A DNA stretch of 64,000 nt from assembly GCA_963681505.1 (NCBI GenBank), contig OY811974.1, positions 12,670,144 through 12,734,143 on the forward strand, read 5' to 3'. Positions 11,684 to 22,979 of this stretch are shown here, piece after piece. Position numbers and translations under genes: made by a program. Positions within the stretch are counted from its first letter, which is position 1; each line of letters starts with the position of its first letter. The stretch comes from Eunapius fragilis. Lineage: Eukaryota > Porifera > Demospongiae > Spongillida > Spongillidae. Under the pieces are notes generated by a model, which ran no database searches, had not been told where the DNA came from, and saw nothing but the letters and a program-made list of their open reading frames with translations.

Positions 11684-14600
11684 TGTGTTTCTGTGTGTTT
11701 GTGTGTTTCTGTGTGTGCGTACATGTGATTTTATAGGGATAAAATTATAACCCCAGAAGGGCTCAATTTGCTCTAATTGTATAGGAACACACCTCCCGTA
11801 CATTAAATGGGATATAGCTTTTTTAAATAATTGTCGCGGAAAATGTGTACCAAATTTGCAGTTCTTGTTCAGATCATTGTGCTGAATGTTATCTGTTATG
11901 AGGATTGCTGAACAAAGTAAATCATTTGTGCCAATGATTCAAGCAGACCATCTCCCTTTCAGCATATGGGAGGCTGGTACCTACTTCATATGTATGGGAG
12001 GCTCGGGGGAGGCTGGTACCTATGGGAGGCAGGTACCTATGGGAGGCTGGTACCTATGGGAGGCTGGTACCTATGGGAGGCTGGTACCTATGGGAGGCTG
12101 ATACGTATGGGAGGCTGGTACCTATGGGAGGCTGGTACGTATGGGAGGCTGGTACCTATGGGAGGCTGGTACGTATGGGAGGCTGGTACCTATGAGAGGC
12201 TGGTACCTATGGGAGGCTGGTACCTATGGGAGGCTGGTACGTATGTGAGGCTGGTACCTATGGGAGGCTGGTACCTATGGGAGGCTAGTACCTATGGGAG
12301 GCTGGTACGTATGGGAGGCTGGTACCTATGAGAGGCTGGTACCTATGGGAGGCTGGTACCTATGGGAGGTTGGTACCTATGGGAGGCTGGTACCTATGGG
12401 AGGCTGGTACCTATGGGAGGCTGGTACCTATGGGAGGTTGGTACCTATGGGAGGTTGGTACCTATGGGAGGCTGGTACCTATGGGAGGCTGGTACCTATG
12501 GGAGGCTGGTACCTGGTATGTATGGGAGGCTGGTACCTATGAGAGGTGTACCTATGGGAGGCTGGTACCTATGGGAGGCTGGTACCTATGGGAGGCTGGT
12601 ACGTATGGGAGGCTGGTACCTATGGGAGGCTGGTACCTATGGGAGGTTGGTACCTATGGGAGGCTGGTACCTATGGGAGACTGGTACCTGGTACCTATGG
12701 GAGGCTGGTACCTATGAGAGGTGTACCTATGGGAGGCTGGTACCTATGGGAGGCTGGTACCTATGGGAGGCTGGTACCTATGGGAAGCTGGTACCCATGG
12801 GAGGTGTTCCTATGGGAGGCTGGTACCTATGGGAGGCTGGTACCTATGGGAGGCTGGTACCTATGGGAGGCTGTTACCTACTTCATATAATATAATAGAG
12901 TAAGAAAATGAAAGTTTTCACATACTTTGCACAGCTTTATGGGTTGGAAAACTTTGTATGCACAGCAGCAAAATATCTCGAACACCAAAATTATTTTACT
13001 TCAAGAAAATGTTGTGAGAACAAGTGTAGGGGATTTAAAAGGTGGGAAGGAGCTATGAAAACAGCCTGCCAAAGGGGAAGCCCACACACTGGTGGAAAAC
13101 CTTGACTAACGATAACTCTGCTCAGTACACCCTCTGTTTGGTTCTGAATGATTCAATCAATGTTAAAAACACCTACAATCACCAAATGAATATTGTCATT
13201 GCACTATAATTTAATTGTTAAATTACAAAAATGGCTGCTTTAAAAATGCTGTCACACTTGGGTACATTTTTGTACAGCAAAATGGAATGTTTACATCATG
13301 CTCAGACTTTTGTTATGGTGTAGTAATCTGCTGCCAACCCCTCCCCTCCCCCCCCCCTCCCTCGTACAACCTTTCTTGCATTATAGTCCATATAGACGTT
13401 AGATTGACAACAAGTGGTGATTGATCTGTTGGAGAAGTCTCTTCACCATGAGTCCTTCTCTCTCCATAGACACATCTGATGTTTCAGTTCCCCCAACTAT
13501 CATTGGACCATTTAACAATGACATCAGGACTGTCTGCTTCAATGTAACAGCATGGTCTGATTCATATTTTGAGGGAAACCAGACATTCCTGTATTCCCTC
13601 ACTGTGAGTGGTGATGAACCACGAGTGATGGTCTCACCCAACACCACAGTGGTCACCATTATGGACTACAACAACAGTAAGAAGAGGGACCGGGGAGGAG
13701 GAGGGAAGAAGGGATTTGAGTGGGAAGAAGGGAGGTGATCAGAGGGGGATTGATGAGAGGGGGGTTGGGTGGACTTTTGAACTAACCTGTTCTTTCCACC
13801 CCTGCAGCCCTCACTATCGGGTTTGACCGCACCCAGTGCACCGTAAAGGAGTCGAAATCTTCCGTCACCTTAAATATGTCCATACTTGGAGACGTGAGGA
13901 TACAGGGGACCAACGTTACAGTAATGTTCTCCACTGTGGATGGAACTGCACTTGGTTAGTGGGTGTGGCTACTGATGGAGGGGTGGATCCAATGATTGAC
14001 CAATCTTTGTAATACTTGTGCATGAGATCCAAAGTAACGAATGTGTACACGTCATATTGAAACATACTCCACCTACAATCCACCACCTACACCCACCTAC
14101 ACACTCCACCTACACACTCCACCTACACACTCCACCTACACACTCCACCTACACACTCCACCTACACTCACCACCTACACACTCCACCTACACACTCCAC
14201 CTACACACTCCACCTACACACTCCACCTACACACTCCACGTACACACTCCACCTACACACTCCACCTACACACTCCACGTACACACTCCACCTACACACT
14301 CCACGTACACACTCCACCTACACACTCCACGTACACTGCACCTACAAACTCCACCTAGACACACCACCTACACACACCCTGACTTCCACAGTCACTCCTT
14401 TTACACACATGTATGTAATGCTCATGTCTGAAAATGTTATTGATAAATGACCCACACCATCTGACCATGTTACACACACTCTCAAGTTCACTACCATTAC
14501 CTCACTCCCCACACCTGCACACACACCACACACCCCAGCTGGCATAGACTATCATCGGACCAATCAGCTACTGACCTTCAACAGCACCATTACCAGCGTC

Positions 14601-17600
14601 CCTGTTACCGTGGGGATCATAAACAATGGTTTCTATGAGGATGACATCACGTTTGGTGCAAACCTCACTCTGCAGTCAGCTGCTGGCTATGAGCAGTTAG
14701 TGATCTTGGATCCACTGTGGGCCACCACAACAATTGTTAATGATATCAACGGTAAATATATGTATGTGTGTGCTTTTGTGATCGAGTGAGTGCGCTTGTG
14801 TGCACATGTGCACATTAGGTGGTATGTCATGAGAGTGTACTTTAGCATTGGAAGTACACTTAGATGGAGTGTATTTGTTTAGCATACACTTCAATTATTA
14901 GGTTTACCCCCTCCCCCTCCCCTACTACCAGCCCCTCCCTCCCCTACTACCAGCTCCCTCCCTCCCCTACTACCAGCTCCCGCCCTCCCCTATTACCAAA
15001 GCCCCCTCCCTCCCCTACTATCAGCCCCTCCCTCCCCTACTATCAGCTCCCTCCCTCCCCTACTACCAGCCCCTCCCTCCCCTACTACCAGCCCCTCCCT
15101 CCCCTACTACCAGCCCCCTCCCTCCCCTACTACCAGCTCCCTCCCTCCCCGACTACCAGCCCCCTTCCTCCCCTACTACCAGCCCCTCCCTCCCCTACTA
15201 CCAGCCCCCTCCCTCCCCTACTACCACCCCCTCCCTCCCACCACCACCCTCCTGATCACCTGAAGGTATTCTTGTACCCAGACCCATATTTTTCACAGCT
15301 GCGTGAAAAGTGAGAACTACATGAAAGCTTTTCATATAGCAATGATATATATAATCCATCCACAGCTGTTGATAAATATGTGTCTGGGTACAAGTCTAGG
15401 CCCAAAGTCTATTGGTGGTGATATAACCCCCCCACCACCCCTCACCGATGAAAATGATGAGCATAATTTACAATAGTTTGTACACAGACTCAGTTACTTT
15501 CGCTTTCCATAAACCTATGTGTGTGAACATGTATGTTTGCAACAAGTTAAACATCGCTGCCATTGGGGGCTAAAACCATAGGCTGGTCCTGACCTTTGGT
15601 AGTGATGTGATGGCTCTGGTGTTCATCTCCCCACTACTCTCCTTCCCCTCTCTCTCCTCCCCACTATCACTACTCCCTCCTTCCCTCCCATCTAAGGTGT
15701 CACCTTTGGTTTTGACCGCACCAGCTACACTGTCACAGAGGGGCAGTCATACGTTCGCATGGTGGTACGAGTTCTTAAAGGAAAACTAAGAAAGTCAGTG
15801 ACCCTACACTTCAGTACCATTGGTGGTTCAGCTACTGGTGGGTGGACTGTTTCATTTATGTAACAGGACTGTCACCTTCCTTTCCTCCTCCCCAGGCCCT
15901 AATGACTACACTACAATTGATCGTCCACTAGTCTTCAGTGGATCCACAGACATCATCATGGTGGATGTTCCCATAGCGGATGATGACCTCGCTGAAGATA
16001 ATGAATACTTCTCAGCAGAGTTATTACCTGTGTCTCCTTCCAGCCTCATCACTGTTGCCCCAGCAACCACAACCATCAACATCACTGACAATGATGGTAA
16101 GTCACACCTCATAATTCTGTGTCCTTCATTAAGTGACTCTCTCTCACCATCACTTTAATCCTGCACACAACCTCACGTACACAAAGACATTACAATTGGC
16201 TTTCAATACAATAAATATTCAATCAATAAGCATCAACGCACTGTTACATTAAACATACAAGTACTTCAGGGAAGGCTTGGTAGAACAGTGTCCCTCAATC
16301 TTAAAACCAAAGATGGTTCAGCAATTGGTGAGTTATTTATTGTACTAATCAACTAAATGCAATTTGTGTTTATTTCATTTCAGCCTCCCAAGACTATACA
16401 TCTGTTGACACCAATCGTATCTTGAATTCATCTGTTACTGCGATCACTGTGGATATTCCCATAGTGGTGGATGAGATTGCTGAAGATGATGAGACCTTTT
16501 CAGTAGAACTGTTCCTGCTATCCCCTTTTATGAGGGTATCCATTTCTCCTGCAACCACCCAAGTCACCATCATAGATGACAACAGTATGTTAATTGAACT
16601 ATTAATAATAACCACAGCTATAACAGAGTAACTTATTTCTATAGGTGTTATAGTTGGTTTCCAACAAGGAAACTACCAGGTCTTGAAGCATCAAGGTGTT
16701 CTCAAGATGACAATTCAAGTACTTCAGGGAAGGCTTGGTAGAACAGTGTCCTTCAATCTTAAAACCAGAGATGGTTCAGCAATTGGTGTGTTAATCATAT
16801 TACTAATCACTAATATGCAATTTACTATATATTTTCTTTCAGCCTCCCAAGACTATGCATCTGTTGACACCAGTCGTATCTTGAATTCATCTGTTACTGT
16901 GGTCAATGTGGATATTCCCATAGTGGTGGATGAGATTGCTGAAGATGATGAGACCTTTTCAGTAGAACTGTCCCTGATATCTCCTTCTACCAGGGTATCC
17001 ATTGCTCCTGCAACCACCCAAGTCACCATTGTTGATGAGAATAGTGTGTTAAATTAAATCTAACCAGCTTTAACACATTGGCAACTCACCAGATGTGACA
17101 GTTGGTTTTCAACAAGGAAACTACCAGATCTCAAAACATCAAGGCGTTCTCAAGGTGAAGATACAAGTACTTCAGGGAAGGCTTAGTAGGACCGTGTTCC
17201 TTCGTCTAAAAACCAAAAATGGTTCAGCAATCGGTGAGATACTAATCCACCATATTGTTTTTAAGCATTTACTTCTCATCAGCCTCGCAAGACTACAGAT
17301 CAGTTGACACCAATATTAACTTGAATTCATCTGTTTCTGAAGTGAATGTGAATATTCCCATAGTGGTGGATGAGCTTGTCGAATATGATGAAACATTTAC
17401 AGTAGAGCTATCACTGATATCTCCTTCTACCAGGGTATCCATTGCTCCTGCAACCACCCAAGTCACCATCTTAGATGACAATAGTACTAAATTATGCATT
17501 TGCACATTGCCGATAATTAATTTTCTTTCCAACAGTGGTGTACCTACTATCAACAGAAATGATATATGCTGTGAGAGAGAACCAGAGCCAAGCCAGTGTT

Positions 17601-18752
17601 TGCTTTGTGGTTGCACCTACAGCTGTGTTCCCTGTGATTGTAACAGTTACAGCTACTGAGGATGACATCCCCAGTGCAAGATGTATGACACCTATGTAGC
17701 TCTAGAGGTTATTAATAGTGTTTTTCAACATTTTAGCCCCCAGACACTTTATTGCCAGTTCTGAGAGGCTCACAATTCCACCAAACACACCACCACTGTC
17801 TGAGCTGTGTGTTGGCTTTGCAATTATTGATAACAGTGTTGCTCTGGAGTCCAGTAGGATGTTCTCCATAAAGGTTCTGGCTCCCACCAGGGTGGTAGTG
17901 CCCAGACCCATGATCCCTGTTCTCATTATCGATGATGATGGTAAGGAATAGCTCTGGCAATGGGTGTGGTCAGAAAGCTGTCTTTGTAGCTGTTTCAGTG
18001 AACTTCACAAGTTCCAACTTCACTTCAATGAAAAGTGGAACTGCAGCAGTGTGTGTGTCCAAAGATGTCATGACAACCAGCAGCATCACTGTTGAAATCA
18101 CAATTCAATCCTCATGTGGTAGGTTTGACTAGTACTTGATTATTGTGCGATATCATGTCATCACTCCACCCCTTTCTATTCCTCCAGGAAATGGTTCCTT
18201 CTCTCCTGTAACATACACCACAGTCCTTCCTCCCGGTCCTGCTGGTACTTCAGCCTGCATCAATGTTACCAATTACCTTTGGGAAGGACAGTCAGCATTC
18301 AGAGTGTCTATCACAAAGGTCACTCCCACTATTGGCATGGCTAGGGTGGGAACTCCATCAAGTGCAAATGTCCTTTCCTCCAGTGCTGGTAAGATGAGCT
18401 CCTGATGCTGTGGGGTGGTAAGGTTTATTTAACTATCAAGCAGAGTAAGTGCATCCATGTTGTTTATGTCATGAAAAGATAGCTATGGAATTGCTGCTAC
18501 ACAGCTATATAGCTCTTGTGTGCATAGGATTGAGATATTTGTTATTTTGTGTACATTGCCGACTAACTATGCTTTCTCTTGTACCTTGCTAACCATTTCT
18601 GGATAATGCCATGGTAACCATGGTAACTATTGCTGTTTGCAGGATGCATTGATGATGAAGACATCTTTCTGTGCCGTTACGTACTTCAAAACAGTCTGTG
18701 CCAACAAAAGGTCTACAAGCGATTATGTTGTCGAACATGTGGCACGTTTTGA
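8058..18752 (+). CDS. Secreted Calx-beta repeat/PLAC protein, copy 1 (24 exons)
   Basis: Predicted secreted extracellular-matrix or adhesion protein of 1415 aa. Modelled exons: 8058-8124, 8195-8350, 8415-8558, 8615-8803, 8875-9078, 9139-9372, 11032-11409, 11462-11608, 13470-13676, 13808-13954, 14539-14751, 15697-15837, 15896-16096, 16187-16327, 16384-16584, 16645-16785, 16843-17043, 17093-17233, 17283-17483, 17536-17673, 17737-17940, 17978-18118, 18188-18388, 18643-18752. Every intron is GT-AG and phase 1, and all internal exons are multiples of 3. Order: signal peptide, Cys-rich module, 11 Calx-beta-type modules of about 110-125 aa, PLAC domain, TGA. Calx-beta modules bind Ca2+ and occur in Na/Ca exchangers, integrin beta-4, Frem/Fras proteins and sponge aggregation factors. 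No transmembrane segment follows the signal peptide. It is tandem to a longer paralogue at 22679. The first and last exons and a few borders are the least certain. Confidence 0.85.
9373..11031. other. Intron 6 of copy 1 with transposon fossil
   Basis: A 1.66-kb intron, homologous to 24002-25730 in copy 2. It contains a C run plus (CA)n at 9720-9762, the Merlin-like transposase remnant, and a G run near 10338. The rest (10300-11031) shows no feature I can name. Confidence 0.7.
9766..10290 (-). pseudogene. Merlin/IS1595 (ISXO2-like) transposase remnant
   Basis: Read on the minus strand, the translation gives [20 protein letters not shown], the block around the first catalytic Asp of ISXO2-like transposases. 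A TAA and a frame change follow, then [33 protein letters not shown] and [20 protein letters not shown]. This matches the IS1595/Merlin DDE domain. The final Glu region (TNHMW) looks deleted. It lies antisense inside intron 6, and the same fossil is at 24380-24915 in copy 2. Confidence 0.75.
11611..11720. repeat. (TG)n microsatellite abutting a splice donor
   Basis: An uninterrupted TG run followed by TTTG/TCTG variants. It starts within a few bases of the exon 8 donor (GCAG/GTCTGTG). Confidence 0.9.
11963..12885. repeat. 17-bp minisatellite in intron 8, copy 1
   Basis: About 54 tandem copies of CTATGGGAGGCTGGTAC with substitutions (GGTACG, GAGAGG, GGAGGTT). As 17 is not a multiple of 3 the array reads open in all three forward frames, giving artificial 17-residue repeat proteins. 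It has a counterpart in copy 2 at 26640-27925. Confidence 0.95.
14060..14390. repeat. 13-bp minisatellite in intron 10, copy 1
   Basis: About 25 tandem copies of CTCCACCTACACA with CTCCACGTACACA variants. The orthologous array in copy 2 is at 30596-31060. Confidence 0.95.
14903..15250. repeat. C/T-rich 22-23-bp minisatellite in intron 11, copy 1
   Basis: About 15 copies of a unit close to CCCTCCCTCCCCTACTACCAG. The copy 2 array at 31562-35250 is about ten times longer. Confidence 0.95.
15265..15395. mobile_element. Fold-back element (TAGTCT...GTACCCAGACC family), intron 11 copy 1
   Basis: The termini TTGTACCCAGACCC and GGGTCTGGGTACAA are inverted, with an internal stem. It is orthologous to 35281-35412 in copy 2, so it was inserted before the gene duplication. 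Confidence 0.65.
15697..17483 (+). other. Four near-identical two-exon Calx-beta modules, copy 1
   Basis: Each module is a 141-bp exon (VGF ... GSAI) plus a 201-bp exon (SQDY ... IDDN), 114 codons in all. They show the Calx-beta signature of an acidic VDE-AEDDETF-VEL strand and a terminal T-I-x-D-D/N strand, acidic residues that coordinate Ca2+ in this fold. Introns are 49-90 bp. High mutual similarity shows recent tandem duplication or conversion. Confidence 0.85.
17536..18388 (+). other. C-terminal degenerate beta modules, copy 1
   Basis: Exons 20-21 and 22-23 keep the 46+68 and 47+67 codon layout of a Calx-beta module, but the sequence has diverged. The first ends LIIDDDG; the second lacks the acidic end. 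The exon 22 acceptor is best placed at AAAG (17977): the neighbouring CAG at 17973 would break the phase, and copy 2 agrees (AGAG at 40416). Confidence 0.7.
18643..18752 (+). other. PLAC domain exon, copy 1
   Basis: The last exon encodes 35 residues ending in TGA at 18750-18752. The cysteine pattern ([10 protein letters not shown] ... LC ... [10 protein letters not shown]) fits the PLAC (protease and lacunin) domain, a six-Cys C-terminal module of secreted matrix proteins such as papilin, lacunin and ADAMTS-family proteins. Confidence 0.85.
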
Positions 18753-19306
18753 TGATGATGAAAGCGGTGGAACATTGGAACATACGGATTATAACTTTAG
18801 TCCTTCCCCCAACCCACTTTATCCTAGTGAATGCACTGTGTGTTGGTATTTACTCTAAGCGTGCTTATTTTATTTTTTCACCGTATCCGTATTGGAGTGC
18901 ACCCACCGACGCTTTTTGGGTTGAAAAAAACACTTAGCGGGTCAGTCAACCCGCACCTCTTCCGCCATGCACCGCGCATTTTTGTATGATATAGAAGGTG
19001 GCATTGGAATTCAAATATCAGTACGCATGATGAGTAGAACAATAGACACCTTATATGGCACCTGCAGACTGCCATTATATTATGATTGTGCATGAATTTT
19101 CATGCATAAGCAAATAATACAATATTGCACGTCGACACTGAATGCAATTTGAAGCACTCAATGCGCTGTGTTGTGCATACAAAATTTGAATTGCTTTACA
19201 GGTGTATGAAACTCACACTAGAATTCATTATTACCCTGCACTTGTTTGTATGTATACAGTGGAGAACGTATACTTCGTTTCATCTTCTGATCTGTGGTTA
19301 CAGTAA
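18753..19306. other. 3' flank of copy 1, no gene seen
   Basis: This segment is homologous to 41232-41710 downstream of copy 2. It presumably contains the 3' UTR; I did not find a convincing polyadenylation signal. Confidence 0.5.
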
Positions 19307-20798
19307 TAGTCTCGTACCCAGACCCACATCGCAGCTGCGAATGGATTACATCACCGCTACGCGAGAGTTACAGCGGCCATAGATTATTTAGAGAGGGATT
19401 GGAAACGGGGCTTGTTAACACCAATCAACAGGTTCAGTCATTGTAGTAGGAAATAAAATGGCGGAATCAAGGGAGGGCGATGCTGTACTGCTTTAGGTAC
19501 AAAGAGTCGTGCGTAGGGGTAACAAATGCATTCCTATATCTATATAGACGGAAAGTACATCCTACTGGACGCTTTCCATCAAGTTTTAGAAGACGCTTCA
19601 TTTTGAACGAAAGCACCTGTTGCAGTAGAAGCGTGGCAAGCGGCTGTACAGATGAATGAATGGGGCAAAAAGGACGCCAATGAATCCATTTTGCAACAGT
19701 TTTCTCAGAAACTAGTCACAAAGCTAACAAAGACTTTGCGAATCGACGCGCACGGAATCCCGAATAGGTACAAACTGTGGGAGCTGTATTATACTATTCG
19801 TTCGTCAAAGCAGTTCACTCTCCCAGCTTATAAACCAAAGCTTGATGACGTTAAGCACACCTTCCCTTAGTTCACATTTCCAATCTGCATATATAAAATA
19901 CACAGTATGATTCAAATCAATCCCAAACTCAAACGTGCTATGTAAATACCTTGGGGTAAAGGAGCAGGAGCAGATACAGGGGGGAAGGGGGGTCGTATCG
20001 GGCCTGAAGCGGACAGCCCGTATCTGCCCCTGAGTAGAGACTAGATGTTTTAACTTGAAACAAAGCTGTTCCAAGGTTGTAGCTGGTTTTTCCACATAGA
20101 ATTGTAAAGGGATAAAGGGAGAGAAACCAGCTTCTTCCTTTCGTAGTTGTTTGTACTTGTGAGTCGCAATCGGCGATGTCCACCCATTCACACCTACGTT
20201 TCAATTAGAAAAAAATTGAGTAGGCTATCTAGTGTTACGTTTTCATTACCCCAGTTCGTTCACACAATCAGTACACAACTAGAAAAACGTATAATATAAT
20301 TGCTAAGTCTCAGCGCACGCTGTACGCCCACAACCGTACACATGTCCAAAAGGTTATTGGCGACTCTGTTACAAGTGTGCAAAGCGTATTAGAGACAAAA
20401 CCTATCTGGTTCGATTTGTCTTAGTAAGCGCCACTCGATTATACACAAAAAATAGTCAATACGAGAAAGCTAAAGTTTCTTACACGCCCACAAAGGCATC
20501 GCTAACACACGGAACGCTGGTCTAATGAAAAACTCGCGTCTAAATAAATTTCCAGTCAGAAACACACGTTTCCTAATATCCATACCTCTGAAGCAAGTCG
20601 CAGGACGCAAGAGAAAACCTCAAACTAGACAAAAACCTGTGTTTTTTCAAAAAAGGTCCAGTAACCTGGTCGCTAAGAAAGTGTTAATTGATACTATATT
20701 GACGGGCCGAAGGGTGCACAATATGATGTATTGTATCACGTGATCCGTTTCCAATCCTAGCTCTCTAAATAATCTATGCAGCGGTGATGTAATCCTCT
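19307..20798. mobile_element. About 1.5-kb inverted-repeat element
   Basis: The left end begins TAGTCTCGTACCCAGACCC. It continues with ggattacatcaccgct ... atagattatttagagag and ggattggaaac. The right end (about 20735-20795) carries the same words inverted (gtttccaatcc, ctctaaataatctatgcag, cggtgatgtaatcc), giving terminal inverted repeats of about 70 bp. An open frame at 19652-19870 (+) has no domain I recognise, and neither does 19805-20191 (-). The right end abuts the broken exon remnant directly, so the outermost right terminus may be lost. Confidence 0.6.
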
Positions 20799-21117
20799 GT
20801 AGTCAAAGAGAACCAGAGCCAAGCCAATTAATGTTTGCTTTGTGGCTGCACCTACAGCTGTGTTCCCTGTGATTGTAACAGTTATAGCTACTGAGGATGA
20901 CATCCCCAGTGCAAGATGTATGACACCTATGTAGCCATTAGTCTGGGGACCCGACTGATACCTGTACTATCAGCCATTAGACGGGTCCCCAGACTATGTA
21001 GCCATGAGGTTATTAATAGTGTTTTTCAACATTTTAGCCCCCAGAGACTTTACTGCCGGTTCAGTGCAGTTCATGATCCCACCAAACACTCCACCACTGT
21101 CTGAGCTGTGTGTTGGA
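20799..21117 (+). pseudogene. Broken remnant of Calx-beta/PLAC exons (exon 20-21 type)
   Basis: 20799-20912 resembles copy 1 exon 20 (KENQSQA ... EDDIP). A small insertion after the QSQA codons brings in a TAA and shifts the frame. A 58-bp element interrupts the following intron. 21038-21117 is the first part of an exon 21-type sequence ([13 protein letters not shown]), after which homology stops abruptly. It lies between the two gene copies and marks the junction of the segmental duplication. Confidence 0.8.
20939..20996. mobile_element. 58-bp miniature inverted-repeat element with 9-bp target duplication
   Basis: Perfect 15-bp terminal inverted repeats (TAGTCTGGGGACCCG / CGGGTCCCCAGACTA) are flanked by a direct 9-bp repeat TGTAGCCAT (20930-20938 and 20997-21005). 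Paralogous intron sequence near 40141-40150 has a single TGTAGCCAT and no insert, which gives a clean empty site. Confidence 0.9.
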
Positions 21118-21129
21118 TTTTCGTGTTAA

Positions 21130-22678
21130 GATGTGGGGGGGGGGGGGGGGGGGACTGTGGCAGAAAAATGCACGGAAAGATCAGGTGAATTATCGAAAGT
21201 GGTGATATACAGTATTTTTGCCAAAGATCCGTGCATGGACCACTTAACCTGTTGCTTTGCTCATTGATGGCTTTAGTGGTCATTATGATAACTACTTCAA
21301 CAGGTGAAAGTTTTTCCACCTAATGTTACAGCTCTATATCAGCCCCTAGATCAAAGCATCATAGCTGCCTTAAAAGTGCAGGCTTTTGGTCTGTAAATTT
21401 CTTTTTGATCCCACAGCTAATGAGATGCTGTGTACAGGTACCAAGCCCAACCCACGTAATTTCAGGTAAGATACTGTCATGACTTTAACGCTACGAAAAC
21501 CGCAAGTTTGCTCAACTCTCCAATGAATAATACCTATTGTCCAGTGGGAGGTGATATTTTCCACTACCCTGTAGTGCGAGGTAGTACTGTATCCCAGAGG
21601 TATCTACAACTTGCCCCATCTCCTAAGTCAACACTCCATCATCAACCTCAATTATTGTAACACCAAAGTTATGTACCCATTCCCGTGGTCGCTAGGATAC
21701 CAAACTTCCAAAAAGAGACATTTCTACAGCAGCAATGAAGGCGAGGTGTACTAACTGGTGGCAGGCCATGGGGAGGGGGAGGGGGGCCGGGGGGAGTGTA
21801 AATGCTATGGCTTGATAGATGACGGGAAATTAGAAGCGCGTGTAAGTGCGTGAAATGATTTCAAACCTATATATATAGGTGGTATCAGTTTTGATCTGTC
21901 CAAAGTTAGTTCACTCCAAACCACAGGTATGCTAACCCCAGATGGCAGAGTTTCTGATTGTCATATAGAGCCAGCTGGAATGTGTTGTGTTTGCCACATC
22001 TGGGTAGTGATATGTGTTTGCTTATTAACAAACACGGGGCTAGGTAAAAGTTTTCCATGTACCCAATCTGACGTGAATTCATATCCTTATATACGACATA
22101 TGTGAACTGTACTGCGTGCATTAAAATGTTAACAATGAATTTTTATATATCAAAGTTTTCAACCCTTTTGCGCAATCTCATCATGCAAACATCAACTTGA
22201 AAGAGCAACAAAAAAACGCTCCTATATAATGGCAATACTCCTAATATGTGGCGCATAAAGGTGACTAATCAGGAGGCTAGACCTTGAGCAGTTGCTTCTG
22301 TCTCATTAAAATCATGACCCGCACCGATGTGCTATAAAGCATCCCTAAAAAGTCTTTCATTCTGCGGCGCACATGCACACGGTGCACTTGCGCGGCCTCG
22401 AATAACCTTTGCGAAAATTGGCGTTGCACCGTAATTTTGAATACCTGTGATATATGAATCCAACGTCTCAGCTATGTGAGGCTCTCAGCAAGCGTACTAG
22501 CAGAAAATTAATCTTCGAATCGTGATCGGGAATATAATAACAACAACAACAAAAAAAAAAAAAAACGTGCGTGCGGCTACTACTGGTCATTAAAAAAATT
22601 AATTGCTCCATAATTAACTTCTTTATCGAGCGGTTGCCACACATCTGATAGAGCTCAAGGTGAAGTTTCTGCTGCACG
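21130..22678. other. Second copy of the fossil-Tigger/upstream block
   Basis: It starts with a G run (21135-21152). It holds the Tigger-like fragment (PPNVTALYQPL; about 21300-21375), with an internal deletion relative to 6363-6745. From 21400 on it matches the upstream flank of copy 1. It probably includes the promoter of copy 2. No other gene is seen. Confidence 0.65.
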
Positions 22679-22979
22679 ATGATGCTACTCCAACGAGCAG
22701 TGGGCGTCGTGTGCTTTGCACTTATCGCTGCGGTTGGCGTCCGACGTACGTTTCGTTCGTTTTCAAGTTTTGCACGCTGATGTGTGTACTTGCTTTCCTT
22801 CCTTCCCCTTCCCCTCGCAGTGGTCTCTGCACAACAATGCTACACTACTAGCACCACGTGCACCTCTACCAGTTTCAACATCCCGAGCACTCGCCCGGCT
22901 GGGCCGTACGCGTGTTGCGTCAACGGAGGTGGGAAGTCCTACAAACTTAGTAATACCGGTCCATGCACGGCCTGTGTAG
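22679..22979 (+). other. Signal peptide and Cys-rich module, copy 2 (exons 1-2)
   Basis: The signal peptide is the same as in copy 1. Exon 2 has one additional Gln codon right after the predicted cleavage site (VSA-QQC instead of VSA-QC). The Cys pattern and the [10 protein letters not shown] motif are unchanged. Confidence 0.8.

Larger units (their letters stand above)
8415..14751 (+). other. N-terminal divergent Calx-beta-type modules, copy 1
   Basis: Five beta-sandwich modules encoded by exons 3-4, 5-6, 7, 8-9 and 10-11. The exon 3-4 module is atypical. The exon 5-6 module begins VSIGF and ends ILRIVDND, as Calx-beta domains do. Exon 7 (126 codons) carries a complete module in a single exon; the others are split by one phase-1 intron. 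Several N-glycosylation sequons (for example NQT, NGT, NIT, NVT) support a secreted product. The introns here are the long, repeat-filled ones. Confidence 0.75.

Noticed and set aside
14018..14431. His/Thr/Pro repeat frames ([13 protein letters not shown])
   Set aside because: A 13-bp intronic minisatellite read in frame; likewise 30543-31196.
19652..19870. 72-codon frame inside the 1.5-kb inverted-repeat element
   Set aside because: The composition looks protein-like, but no family was recognised and it is short. Mentioned only within the element.
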